DNA of 8,793 nucleotides, taken from NCBI GenBank assembly GCA_041493205.1, contig JBGPYM010000125.1, positions 1 through 8,793 on the forward strand, given 5' to 3'. This document shows, piece by piece, positions 1-6,198 of the stretch; the stretch's first letter is position 1; each line of letters opens with the position of its first letter. The notes under the pieces are model-generated. The model searched no databases. It was given only the letters and a program-made list of their open reading frames with translations, and was not told the DNA's origin. The stretch comes from JBGPYM01 sp041493205. GTDB taxonomy: Bacteria; Bacteroidota; Ignavibacteria; UBA10030; UBA6906. Both the position numbers and the translations under genes were made by a program.

Positions 1-511
1 CAAAAAGCGTGGAGGTTCCTTCGCAGGCCGCAGGAGTGAAGATGGGTGCGTCGAGGAGGAGAAAGCCCCGGTTGTCAAAGAACTCGCGGATTGCCTTGAT
101 GATCTGGTGGCGGATGCGGAGCACCGCATGCTGCTTGCTCGACCGGAGCCACAGGTGGCGGCGGTCCATCAGGAACTCGATGCCGTGGTCCTTCGGCGTG
201 ATCGGGTAGTCGTGGGCGACGTGAATGATCTGCAGATCGTTCACGTCCATTTCAAATCCGCCCGGTGCACGGGGCTCCTTGCGGATTTTTCCGGTCATGG
301 CAAAGGACGTTTCCTGGGTCAGCTCGTCAAACCGGGTGAAGACCTCTTCCGGTACGCTCCCTTTGACGATGACCCCCTGCAGGTAGCCGGTGCCGTCGCG
401 CATGACGGGAAACTTGATCTTGCCGCTCGACCTCTTGTTGTACAGCCACCCGCGGAGGGTAACGGTGTCCCCCTCATGGCGGGGCAAATCTTCAATATAG
501 ATGCGGCTCAT
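1..511 (-). CDS. asnS: Asparaginyl-tRNA synthetase, N-terminal 170 residues (cut by window edge)
   Basis: Cytoplasmic class II aminoacyl-tRNA synthetase that charges tRNA-Asn with asparagine using ATP. Translation from the ATG at 511 gives MSRIYIEDLPRHEGDTVTLR and stays open to base 1, so the C-terminal catalytic part (motifs 2 and 3) lies outside. Residues 15-100 form the OB-fold anticodon-binding domain, with the family hallmark GWLYNKRSSGKIKF (21-34). Residues 103-123 hold the linker PITPKDHGIEFLMDRRHLWL. Motif 1 of the class II core starts near residue 130 and leads into TPAACEGTSTLF (159-170), a typical AsnRS stretch. An AspRS is less likely because the short OB-fold and the PAACEG stretch fit AsnRS. 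The start is supported by family alignment from memory. An in-frame stop lies at 548-550, and a GTG five codons upstream is the only nearby alternative. No strong Shine-Dalgarno is visible. The gene follows nadA after 82 nt and has its own promoter candidate. Confidence 0.93.
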   Translation of the reverse strand, partial: MSRIYIEDLPRHEGDTVTLRGWLYNKRSSGKIKFPVMRDGTGYLQGVIVKGSVPEEVFTRFDELTQETSFAMTGKIRKEPRAPGGFEMDVNDLQIIHVAHDYPITPKDHGIEFLMDRRHLWLRSSKQHAVLRIRHQIIKAIREFFDNRGFLLLDAPIFTPAACEGTSTLF

Positions 512-554
512 TACGGCGTCAGACACCGGCGGTTCGTGGGGAGTGTATCACAGG

Positions 555-583
555 AATATAAGAAACGGCGGGAACAGGTTCAA
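555..583 (-). promoter_or_regulatory. Sigma70-type promoter candidate for asnS
   Basis: On the minus strand, TTGAAC (578-583) is followed by exactly 17 nt and then TATATT (555-560). This matches 4/6 of the -35 consensus and 5/6 of the -10 consensus at ideal spacing. Transcription would start near 548, giving a leader of about 37 nt before the asnS ATG. The site lies wholly in the gap between the nadA stop and asnS. No terminator-like hairpin separates the two genes, so read-through from the upstream operon is also possible. The TATATT -10 recurs before folB and gltX in this window. The call rests on sequence alone. Confidence 0.5.
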
Positions 584-593
584 TACAACGCGT

Positions 594-1532
594 TCAACTC
601 ATGGAGAGCATCCGCTGGATTGGGATCAGGGCCTGCTGCAGGACGGCCGTGTCCATGCGGATTTCGGGCGTGCGGTTCTTCATGCAGAGGTACAGTTTCT
701 CCATCGTGTTGAGCTTCATGTAGGGGCAGTCGTTGCACGCGCAGTTCGCCTCCGGCGGCGCGGGGATGAACTCCTTGCCGGGGGCGGACTTCATCATCTG
801 GTGCAGGATGCCGGACTCGGTGGCGACAATGAACCGGCGCAGGGGGGAACTCTGGACGTGCTTCAGGAGGGAGCTCGTCGAGCCGATGAACGCGGCCCGT
901 TCGAGAACCGGCTCCTCGCACTCCGGATGCGCGATGACCTCGGCGTCCGGGTTTTCGACCTGCAGGCGGACGAGCTTGCGGAGACTGAACGTCTCGTGGA
1001 CGATGCAGGAGCCCTCCCACAGGAGCATCGCGCGGCCGGTCTTCTTCACCAGGTAGCGTCCGAGGTTCCTGTCGGGCGCAAAGAATATCGGCCGGTTGTC
1101 CGGGATCTGACGGATGATCTTCTCCGCGTTGCTCGACGTGCAGATGATGTCGCTCGCCGCCTTCACTTCGGCCGAACAATTGATATAGGTGATCGACACG
1201 TGGTCCGGATGCTGAGCCCGGAAGGCCTTGAACCGCTCCGGCGGGCACCCCTCGGCAAGCGAGCATCCCGCGTCGAGATCGGGGAGCAGAACCGGCTTTC
1301 CGGGGTTCAGGATTTTCGCCGTCTCCGCCATGAAGTGCACGCCGGCAAAGACGATCACATCGGCCTTCGTTTCCGCGGCACGGCGGGCGAGCTCCAGGCT
1401 GTCGCCGATGATGTCGGCCACGTCCTGGATATCCCCCTCCTGGTAAAAGTGGGCCAGGATGACGGCGTTCATCTCCTTCTTGAGCTGAAGGATTTCTTCG
1501 CGAAAGTCAATATTCTGGGTGTTGCTTATCAT
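594..1532 (-). CDS. nadA: Quinolinate synthase A (NadA), [4Fe-4S] enzyme
   Basis: Condenses iminoaspartate with dihydroxyacetone phosphate to give quinolinate, the precursor of NAD; cytoplasmic. The 312-residue protein is the short form of the family, close in length to thermophile NadA, and it shows the three-fold pseudo-repeat motifs: AHFYQEGDIQDVADIIGDS (27-45), GVHFMAETAKIL (64-75), DLDAGCSLAEGCP (85-97), WEGSCIVHE (172-180), FIGSTSSLLK (215-224), ATESGILHQM (237-246) and NCACNDCPYMKLNT (263-276). By family comparison the cluster ligands are Cys90, Cys176 and Cys269 (the Cys before Pro). Cys264 and Cys266 make up the rest of a Cys-rich CxCxxC stretch. The ATG at 1532 overlaps the TGA of the upstream glycosyltransferase gene as ATGA, which suggests translational coupling. 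A weak AGAG lies 8 nt upstream. No nadB or nadC is present in the window, so the iminoaspartate source is encoded elsewhere. Confidence 0.97.
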   Translation of the reverse strand: MISNTQNIDFREEILQLKKEMNAVILAHFYQEGDIQDVADIIGDSLELARRAAETKADVIVFAGVHFMAETAKILNPGKPVLLPDLDAGCSLAEGCPPERFKAFRAQHPDHVSITYINCSAEVKAASDIICTSSNAEKIIRQIPDNRPIFFAPDRNLGRYLVKKTGRAMLLWEGSCIVHETFSLRKLVRLQVENPDAEVIAHPECEEPVLERAAFIGSTSSLLKHVQSSPLRRFIVATESGILHQMMKSAPGKEFIPAPPEANCACNDCPYMKLNTMEKLYLCMKNRTPEIRMDTAVLQQALIPIQRMLSMS

Positions 1533-2641
1533 CCGATGTTCTCTAGCATCTCCATCGCATTTCGCACAACATCCTCACTCCGGATATTCCCGATCCTGCC
1601 GCCTTCCCCTCTTAAATAACGATGCCGGGAGCCGATCGGTGCCCATTGCTCCGGATCGGTGGGTCCAAACAGGGAAAGAACCGGGGTTCCAACCCCTGCC
1701 GCCACGTGCATGATGCCTGTGTCGTTGGTGATCACGAGGTCGGCCGACTGCAGTATGGCCGCGACCTGCCTGATCGGCTGGTTGTCGACAACATGGTGAT
1801 CTCCCGCCAAACCTGCAACCATCGCTGCGACGGGCTCCTGGTCCATGGGGCCCGAGGTGATCAGCACGGCGGCCTGCTCCGATTTCGAGAGCTCGTTTGC
1901 AGCCTCCGCAAACGATTGTGCCGGCCAGCGGTTCGGAACCTTGCCCGCTCCAGGATGATAAACAATGACTTTTTTCGATGTGCCTTTTATGTTGTCAACA
2001 AACGATTTACCCTCAATCAGCTTATGCTCACTCAACGTGATTTCAAGTGAGAAATCCGGCACCGGGAGGGGTTCAGGCCAGATCTCAATGTTCCGTCGCA
2101 CCTGGTGGACCTTCTGCCGTTTCCTCCAGTCAAGATCCTGCGGATGCGTGAAAAAGAACCCTGAGGGGTTGTCAATCCCGTCCATGCTCCCTGCTCCGAC
2201 TCTGATTCGTGCTCCCGAAAGCCATGCAAGGAGATCGCTCGTAAAGGAGGTTGAGACGGTTGAGGGGACGACAGCGACGCTGCAGTGCAGCGCACGTAAT
2301 CGCTTGACGAACCCGGGAAAACGGAAGAGGCTCCCTCCCTCCTTGCCTATGAACTCCGCTTTGTCAAACCTGATCAGTTCATCGACATATCTGAGGTTCA
2401 GCATGACGGCATAGTTGACCGGGCTCGCCATCAGCGCGATGAACGACGACGGGTACCTGGCGCGGAGGGCCCTGAGGAGAGGAACAACGCACAGCATGTC
2501 GCCGAGCTGGTTATGCTGACGGATGACGAGTATGCGGGGGGAGGTGCCGGGGGCAAACGGCCGGTTCCTCCGGAATCCGAACAGGAGGCGGAGCGTGCCG
2601 GCCAGAATTCGCTTGAAGGTCCGTTCGAGTGCGCGAAGCAC
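1529..2641 (-). CDS. Glycosyltransferase family 9 (heptosyltransferase-like)
   Basis: Probable envelope glycosyltransferase of the GT9 (WaaC/WaaF/RfaF-like) family, which moves a sugar from an ADP- or other nucleotide-sugar onto lipid A core or a related glycolipid at the inner face of the cytoplasmic membrane. It has two Rossmann halves in GT-B style. The N-terminal half opens with RILVIRQHNQLGDMLCVVPL (36-55), where Asp48 matches the conserved acceptor-site acid. The C-terminal half has YHPGAGKVPNRWPAQSFAEA (228-247) and ITNDTGIMHVAAGVGTPVLS (304-323) followed by LFGPTDPEQW, the family's donor-binding signature. About 35 residues precede the first strand, with many Arg and Leu, perhaps a membrane-associating amphipathic helix. 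The start is a GTG, 9 nt after the small membrane-protein gene. A GGGGAG lies upstream at a rather long spacing (13 nt), and no in-frame ATG occurs before residue 49. Donor and acceptor sugars cannot be told from the sequence. Confidence 0.9.
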   Translation of the reverse strand: MLRALERTFKRILAGTLRLLFGFRRNRPFAPGTSPRILVIRQHNQLGDMLCVVPLLRALRARYPSSFIALMASPVNYAVMLNLRYVDELIRFDKAEFIGKEGGSLFRFPGFVKRLRALHCSVAVVPSTVSTSFTSDLLAWLSGARIRVGAGSMDGIDNPSGFFFTHPQDLDWRKRQKVHQVRRNIEIWPEPLPVPDFSLEITLSEHKLIEGKSFVDNIKGTSKKVIVYHPGAGKVPNRWPAQSFAEAANELSKSEQAAVLITSGPMDQEPVAAMVAGLAGDHHVVDNQPIRQVAAILQSADLVITNDTGIMHVAAGVGTPVLSLFGPTDPEQWAPIGSRHRYLRGEGGRIGNIRSEDVVRNAMEMLENIG

Positions 2642-2650
2642 GGTTGCGGA

Positions 2651-2884
2651 TCAGCTCCCCTCGGGAGGTTTCGGAGGCGAGTCCGGTTCGTGGGGCGTGA
2701 TGTCTTCAAAGTCCGCATCCTCGATGTTCTTGAACCGCTCCGAGGGCGGCTTGGGGGGACCGGGAGCAAACGGGTCATCCTCCGGCGGTGTCCGCTTCCC
2801 GCTCGACATGATGCGCATCGTCAGCTGCACGACGCGGTACGCAATGTAGGCAACCATCGCCCACAGGATCACGCGCAGCAACAT
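2651..2884 (-). CDS. Small single-pass membrane protein of unknown function
   Basis: I do not recognise a characterised function. The 77-residue product has one hydrophobic N-terminal segment (about 2-26, LLRVILWAMVAYIAYRVVQL onward) followed by SSGKR. A hydrophilic tail follows, rich in Pro and acidic residues, with PPEDDPFAPGPPKPPSERFK (33-52) and the acidic stretch NIEDADFEDITPHE (53-66). The positive residues just after the helix suggest that the tail faces the cytoplasm. From memory the layout resembles small DUF4834-like proteins of Bacteroidota, which is a weak assignment. The gene is very probably real: AAGGAG overlaps the stop of the upstream kinase gene exactly 8 nt before the ATG, and the gene fits without overlap between the kinase (12-nt gap) and the GT9 gene (9-nt gap). 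Its place in the operon suggests co-expression but not a specific role. Confidence 0.75.
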   Translation of the reverse strand: MLLRVILWAMVAYIAYRVVQLTMRIMSSGKRTPPEDDPFAPGPPKPPSERFKNIEDADFEDITPHEPDSPPKPPEGS

Positions 2885-2892
2885 GGTCAGGA

Positions 2893-2898
2893 CTCCTT
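2893..2898 (-). promoter_or_regulatory. Strong ribosome binding site of the small membrane-protein gene
   Basis: AAGGAG on the minus strand overlaps the TAA stop of the deoxynucleoside kinase gene and stands 8 nt before the ATG at 2884. It is one of the best Shine-Dalgarno matches in the window and supports this short reading frame as a translated gene. Its overlap with the upstream stop suggests re-initiation by terminating ribosomes. Confidence 0.65.
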
Positions 2899-3592
2899 AC
2901 TTCTTTTGTTGCGGGTTGTAATACTCGACTGCCGCCCGGTTCTGGCGGAACACCTGCTTCACGAGGTCGAGGTACTGCTCCTTGTCGTTGACAAAATCGA
3001 TCTCCGCTGCATTCACGATCAGCAACGGTGTCGCCTTATAACGGAAGAAGAAGTAATTATATGCTTCGTTCAGGTCCCGGATGTACGATTCGGAAATAGA
3101 CTCTTCGAACGCACGCGCCCGGTGGCGGATGTTGGTCATCAGCCGCTCGACGCTCGACTGGAGATACACGACAAGGTCGGGCTGCACGATGTTGTGCTCG
3201 ATGCTGCTGACGAGGGTCTCGTACAGTTTCAGCTCCTCGTCCTGCAGGTTGAGATAGGCGAAGATCTTGTCCTTCTCGAAGACGTAGTCGGTGACGAGAA
3301 ACCTGTGGAACAGGTCCGCCTGCGAAAGGTTGCGCTGCTGTTTGTACCGGGTGAGCAGGAAGAATATCTGGGTCTGAAACGCGTACCGGTCCGGATCCTT
3401 GTAGAAGTCCTTCAGGAAGGGGTTTTCCTCGAACTGCTCCTGCACCACGCGTGCGCCCAGGGTCTCCCCCAGCATCGTGCACAGCGTGGTCTTCCCCGCG
3501 CCGATAACGCCTTCGACGGCGATATAGCGGAGGTCGGTCTGTTCGATCAGGGCCTGGAGTGCTTCCTGTGTGGCCAAACGGTCTCCGGTCAT
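2897..3592 (-). CDS. Deoxynucleoside kinase (dNK/dCK-dGK-like P-loop kinase)
   Basis: Cytoplasmic kinase that phosphorylates deoxynucleosides to dNMPs in salvage. With the start at 3592 it has 231 residues. The Walker A loop is GVIGAGKTT (28-36) within RYIAVEGVIGAGKTTL. EQFEENPFLKDFY (52-64) holds the substrate-site acid region, LVTDYVFEKDKIFA (99-112) takes the place of the usual DRS motif, and the Arg-rich LID region is RHRARAFEESIS (156-167). All fit the dNK family; which nucleoside it prefers is unknown. The start is uncertain. A TTG at 3631 would add 13 residues and overlap folK by 32 nt. I prefer the ATG at 3592, 7 nt after the folK stop, because the family usually begins shortly before the P-loop strand; neither has a convincing Shine-Dalgarno. 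Adjacency to folK is, as I recall, common in Bacteroidota and relatives, though the biochemical link between dNK and folate is only indirect (dTMP synthesis). Confidence 0.9.
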   Translation of the reverse strand: MTGDRLATQEALQALIEQTDLRYIAVEGVIGAGKTTLCTMLGETLGARVVQEQFEENPFLKDFYKDPDRYAFQTQIFFLLTRYKQQRNLSQADLFHRFLVTDYVFEKDKIFAYLNLQDEELKLYETLVSSIEHNIVQPDLVVYLQSSVERLMTNIRHRARAFEESISESYIRDLNEAYNYFFFRYKATPLLIVNAAEIDFVNDKEQYLDLVKQVFRQNRAAVEYYNPQQKK

Positions 3593-3599
3593 TGCAGCG

Positions 3600-4106
3600 T
3601 TATAATCGTATATGATCCGCCGTCCTGACAACGCGGCCGGCGTCCCGGCAGGCCGCAGCCATCTCTTCCACCGTCATCCCGTTGACCGGATGCACCAGAT
3701 CCGGGGCGATCTCCCTGAGCGGCACGAGCACAAAGCGCCTGTGTTCCAGGTCCGGGTGCGGCACCGTCACTGCATCGTCGTTCAGCACCAGCCCGTCGTA
3801 CACCAGGATATCGAGGTCGATCTCCCTCGGCCCCCAGTGTTCGGACTTCGACCGTCCAAGCGCCTGTTCAATCTTCTTCAATTCCTCCAGCAGCGCGGGC
3901 GGGGCGAGGCCGGTTTCAATCTCCCCCACCGCATTGAGGAATTTTGACTGATCGGTCTTCCCATACGGATCAGATTCGAAGACCGGTGAAAACCACACAG
4001 TCCTGGTTGAAGGGAGCCCGCCCATTGCCGCGGCAGCCTTGTTCAGGTACTGCGCCCGATTCCCGATGTTCGATCCGAGGCCGATGAACGCCCGCCACGT
4101 TTTCAT
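3600..4106 (-). CDS. folK: 2-amino-4-hydroxy-6-hydroxymethyldihydropteridine pyrophosphokinase (HPPK)
   Basis: Transfers pyrophosphate from ATP to 6-hydroxymethyl-7,8-dihydropterin, the step of folate synthesis directly after FolB. The 168-residue protein has the usual single-domain length. It opens with AFIGLGSNIGNR (6-17), has SPVFESDPYG (40-49) and FLNAVGEIET (56-65) in the substrate loops, and carries the PROSITE-type HPPK signature WGPREIDLDIL (91-101), where Asp97 and Asp99 should bind the two Mg ions. HPDLEHRRFVLVPL (117-130) follows. The ATG at 4106 overlaps the folB TGA as ATGA, so the two consecutive folate enzymes are translationally coupled. The 3' end lies 7 nt before, or 32 nt inside, the kinase gene, depending on which kinase start is used. 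Confidence 0.97.
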   Translation of the reverse strand: MKTWRAFIGLGSNIGNRAQYLNKAAAAMGGLPSTRTVWFSPVFESDPYGKTDQSKFLNAVGEIETGLAPPALLEELKKIEQALGRSKSEHWGPREIDLDILVYDGLVLNDDAVTVPHPDLEHRRFVLVPLREIAPDLVHPVNGMTVEEMAAACRDAGRVVRTADHIRL

Positions 4107-4471
4107 CGCTTCTGGGTGATTTCCACCTCCACGTAATCGATGACCCCCTTGACGGGGGGATGCGGCTTCCGCAGCCGCACCGTCACCACTTCGATATTAT
4201 AGAATTCCCGAAGCAGGCCGCGGGCGATGCTGTTCGCGAGCGCCTCGAGGAGGAAATAGTTTTTCGCAAGAACCGTCTGCTGGATGAAGGCATAGACCTT
4301 CTCGTAATCGACGGTTTTCTTGAGCGAATCGCTCTCGGCGGCGGCGGAAAGGTCGCACCGCATGTCCACATCCACTTCGAACTTTCCCCCGAGGTTTTGC
4401 TCGTCGGCTTCCACGCCGTGATACGCGTAGAACACGGCATTCTTGATGCGTATCAGGTTCAGTTCGATCAT
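4103..4471 (-). CDS. folB: Dihydroneopterin aldolase
   Basis: Cleaves 7,8-dihydroneopterin to 6-hydroxymethyl-7,8-dihydropterin and glycolaldehyde, feeding FolK encoded next. The 122-residue protein is full length for the family, which forms octameric tunnelling-fold barrels. Motifs are YAYHGVEADEQNLGGKFEVD (15-34), VDYEKVYAFI (54-63), LLEALANSIA (74-83) and VRLRKPHPPVKG (98-109). By comparison with the S. aureus enzyme, Glu24 matches the substrate-site Glu22, Glu76 the pterin-anchoring Glu74, and Lys102 the catalytic Lys100. It is the first gene of a six-gene run, 14 nt or so after the expected transcription start of the promoter at 4492-4520. An AGGA lies 11 nt before the ATG. The short leader leaves no room for a riboswitch. 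Confidence 0.96.
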   Translation of the reverse strand: MIELNLIRIKNAVFYAYHGVEADEQNLGGKFEVDVDMRCDLSAAAESDSLKKTVDYEKVYAFIQQTVLAKNYFLLEALANSIARGLLREFYNIEVVTVRLRKPHPPVKGVIDYVEVEITQKR

Positions 4472-4491
4472 CTGACAATGTGTCCTGAAGA

Positions 4492-4520
4492 AATATACCC
4501 ATAGATGCCGCGAGAATCAA
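4492..4520 (-). promoter_or_regulatory. Sigma70-type promoter candidate for the folB-nadA operon
   Basis: Minus-strand TTGATT (4515-4520), 17 nt, then TATATT (4492-4497) followed by TC. This has the same -10 and the same spacing as the asnS promoter. The match is 4/6 at -35 and 5/6 at -10. The TATATTT run also fits most of the TAnnTTTG element described for Bacteroidota, so either reading points to a promoter. Start is expected near 4485, about 14 nt upstream of folB. The -35 touches the hairpin that follows glnS. Confidence 0.55.
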
Positions 4521-4541
4521 CCGCCGGGCGAGCCGCGCGGT
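4520..4541 (-). terminator. GC-rich hairpin directly after glnS, possible terminator
   Basis: Begins one base after the glnS TGA. ACCGC pairs with GCGGT and, after a single bulged G, CGG pairs with CCG around a 5-nt loop. It is followed by TGATTCTC, so there is no proper U tract. It could be a Rho-assisted end, an RNA 3' stabiliser, or chance in GC-rich DNA. Position after the stop and before a promoter favours a role as transcript end. Confidence 0.3.
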
Positions 4542-6194
4542 TCACGACTTCGCGATTTTCGCCCAGGTGTCGCGCAGCGTGACTGCGCGGTTAAACACCG
4601 GAGCATCGTGTGTTGACTCGTCGTCGGCGCAGAAGTATCCGAGACGCTCGAACTGGAACCGGTCCTGCGGCTTCGCCGCGGCAAGCCCCGGCTCCACCCT
4701 GCACTTCTTCAGGACCTCGAGAGAGCGCGGGTTGATCGACTCCTTCCAGTTGTCCCCGACAGGTTCCTCGGCGGAAAACAGGCGATCGTACAGTCTGACT
4801 TCCGCATCGGCGGCATGGGATGCGGAGACCCAGTGGATCGTTCCCTTTACTTTTCTTCCACTCTGCGGTGCGCCGCTCTTGGTCTCCGGGTCGTACGTGC
4901 AGCGGAGCTCGGTAATCGCCCCCGTCCCCGGGTCTTTGGTGATTCCCGTACATTTGATGATGAATGCGTAACGCAATCGCACTTCCCCGCCGGGGGTGAG
5001 CCGGAAGTACTTCTTCGGCGGGTTTTCCATGAAGTCGTCCTGCTCGATGTAGAGGACGCCGGAAAAAGGCACTTTCCGCGATCCCATCGCTGCATCTTCG
5101 GGATTATTCACGGCGTCGAGCTGTTCTACGACGCCGGCAGGCCAGTTTTCAATGACGACTTTCAGCGGACGGAGCACCGCCATCATCCTGGGGGCCCGCC
5201 TGTTTAAATCGTCACGCAGGCAGTCTTCAAGGAGCGCCACCTCTGAAATGCTCTCATTCCTCGCCACCCCGATGCGGTCTGCGAAAAGACGGATTGCTTC
5301 CGGCGTGTAGCCCCGCCGCCGGAGGCCGGAGATCGTCGGCATGCGCGGGTCGTCCCATCCCAACACGTGTTTCTCCTGCACCAGCTGAAAGAGCCGGCGT
5401 TTGCTCATCACCGTGTAGTTCAGGTTGAGCCGTGCAAACTCGATTTGCTGCGGCCGGTAGACTTCGAGCTGCTCCAGAAACCAGTCGTACAACGGCCGGT
5501 GATCGGCGAACTCGATCGTGCAGATGGAGTGCGTGATTTTTTCGATCGAATCGCTCTGCCCGTGCGCCCAGTCGTACATCGGGTAGATGCACCATGTGTC
5601 CCCCGTCCGGTGGTGCGTCGCCCGGAGGATGCGGTACATGACGGGATCGCGCATGTTGAAGTTCGGGGAGGCCATGTCGATTTTAGCGCGGAGCGTCCGG
5701 CTCCCGTCGGGGAATTCCCCCTTCTGCATCCGTTCGAACAGGTCGAGGTTCTCGTCGACGGTCCGGTTCCGGAACGGGCTTTCCTTGCCCGGCGCCGTCA
5801 GCGTCCCCCGGTATTCGCGCGTCTCGTCGGCGGTCAGGTCGTCGACGTATGCCTTCCCCTTTTTGATCAGGCGCACGGCGAATTCATACAGCTGATCGAA
5901 ATAATCGGACGCGTAATAGAGCCTGTCTTCCCAGTCGAACCCGAGCCACCGGACGTCACGCTGGATCGACTCGACGTACTCCTGCTCTTCCTTTGATGGG
6001 TTGGTGTCGTCGAACCGGAGGTTGCAGAGCCCGTGGTAATCCCTGGCAAGTCCGAAGTTCAGACAGATCGACTTCGCGTGGCCGATGTGCAGATAGCCGT
6101 TCGGCTCGGGGGGAAACCGGGTATGGACCCGCCCTTCATACTTGTTGGTTTTCAGATCCTCTTCGACGATATCCTGTATGAAATGTTTTGCCAT
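4542..6194 (-). CDS. glnS: Glutaminyl-tRNA synthetase
   Basis: Class I synthetase that charges tRNA-Gln directly with glutamine; cytoplasmic. With the ATG at 6194 it has 550 residues, normal for bacterial GlnRS. The catalytic Rossmann domain opens with VHTRFPPEPNGYLHIGHAKS (23-42), which contains the HIGH motif (36-39). FDDTNPSKEEQEYVESI follows, then PMYDWAHGQSDSIEKITHSI (205-224), and VMSKRRL (262-268), the KMSKS equivalent in the same form as in E. coli. The C-terminal half holds the anticodon-binding beta-barrels, starting after LEDCLRDDLNRRAPRMMAVL. No N-terminal YqeY-like or other extra domain is seen. An in-frame ATG at 6224 would add ten residues and overlap gltX by 26 nt. I prefer 6194 because it lies 4 nt after the gltX stop, has AAGGA 12 nt upstream, and matches where family alignments begin. 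It is co-transcribed with gltX. Confidence 0.96.
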   Translation of the reverse strand: MAKHFIQDIVEEDLKTNKYEGRVHTRFPPEPNGYLHIGHAKSICLNFGLARDYHGLCNLRFDDTNPSKEEQEYVESIQRDVRWLGFDWEDRLYYASDYFDQLYEFAVRLIKKGKAYVDDLTADETREYRGTLTAPGKESPFRNRTVDENLDLFERMQKGEFPDGSRTLRAKIDMASPNFNMRDPVMYRILRATHHRTGDTWCIYPMYDWAHGQSDSIEKITHSICTIEFADHRPLYDWFLEQLEVYRPQQIEFARLNLNYTVMSKRRLFQLVQEKHVLGWDDPRMPTISGLRRRGYTPEAIRLFADRIGVARNESISEVALLEDCLRDDLNRRAPRMMAVLRPLKVVIENWPAGVVEQLDAVNNPEDAAMGSRKVPFSGVLYIEQDDFMENPPKKYFRLTPGGEVRLRYAFIIKCTGITKDPGTGAITELRCTYDPETKSGAPQSGRKVKGTIHWVSASHAADAEVRLYDRLFSAEEPVGDNWKESINPRSLEVLKKCRVEPGLAAAKPQDRFQFERLGYFCADDESTHDAPVFNRAVTLRDTWAKIAKS

Positions 6195-6198
6195 TGCG

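Noticed and set aside
588..595. AACGCGTT palindrome after nadA as terminator or operator
   Set aside because: An 8-bp self-complementary word without loop or U tract; it cannot form a useful hairpin and is likely by chance.
580..1266. Minus-strand 228-codon frame inside nadA
   Set aside because: It is an Arg/Pro/Gly-rich out-of-frame shadow of nadA with no motif. A programmed frameshift is not indicated because nadA itself is intact.
501..1619. Long plus-strand open frame (372 codons) antisense to nadA
   Set aside because: It mirrors the codon pattern of nadA, whose motifs are unmistakable on the other strand. The antisense product has no recognisable domain and crosses the nadA/GT9 joint; long antisense frames are expected in GC-rich genes.
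2513..3628. Long plus-strand open frame (371 codons) antisense to the kinase, the small protein and the GT9 start
   Set aside because: It spans three well-supported minus-strand genes and their gaps, shows low-complexity Leu/Val/Arg-rich sequence and has no family motif.
4472..4541. Riboswitch (for example tetrahydrofolate) before folB
   Set aside because: The expected leader is only about 14 nt and the whole gap is 70 nt, too short for a known folate riboswitch.
5367..5996. Plus-strand 209-codon frame antisense to glnS
   Set aside because: Complementary to the conserved GlnRS catalytic region; no independent evidence.
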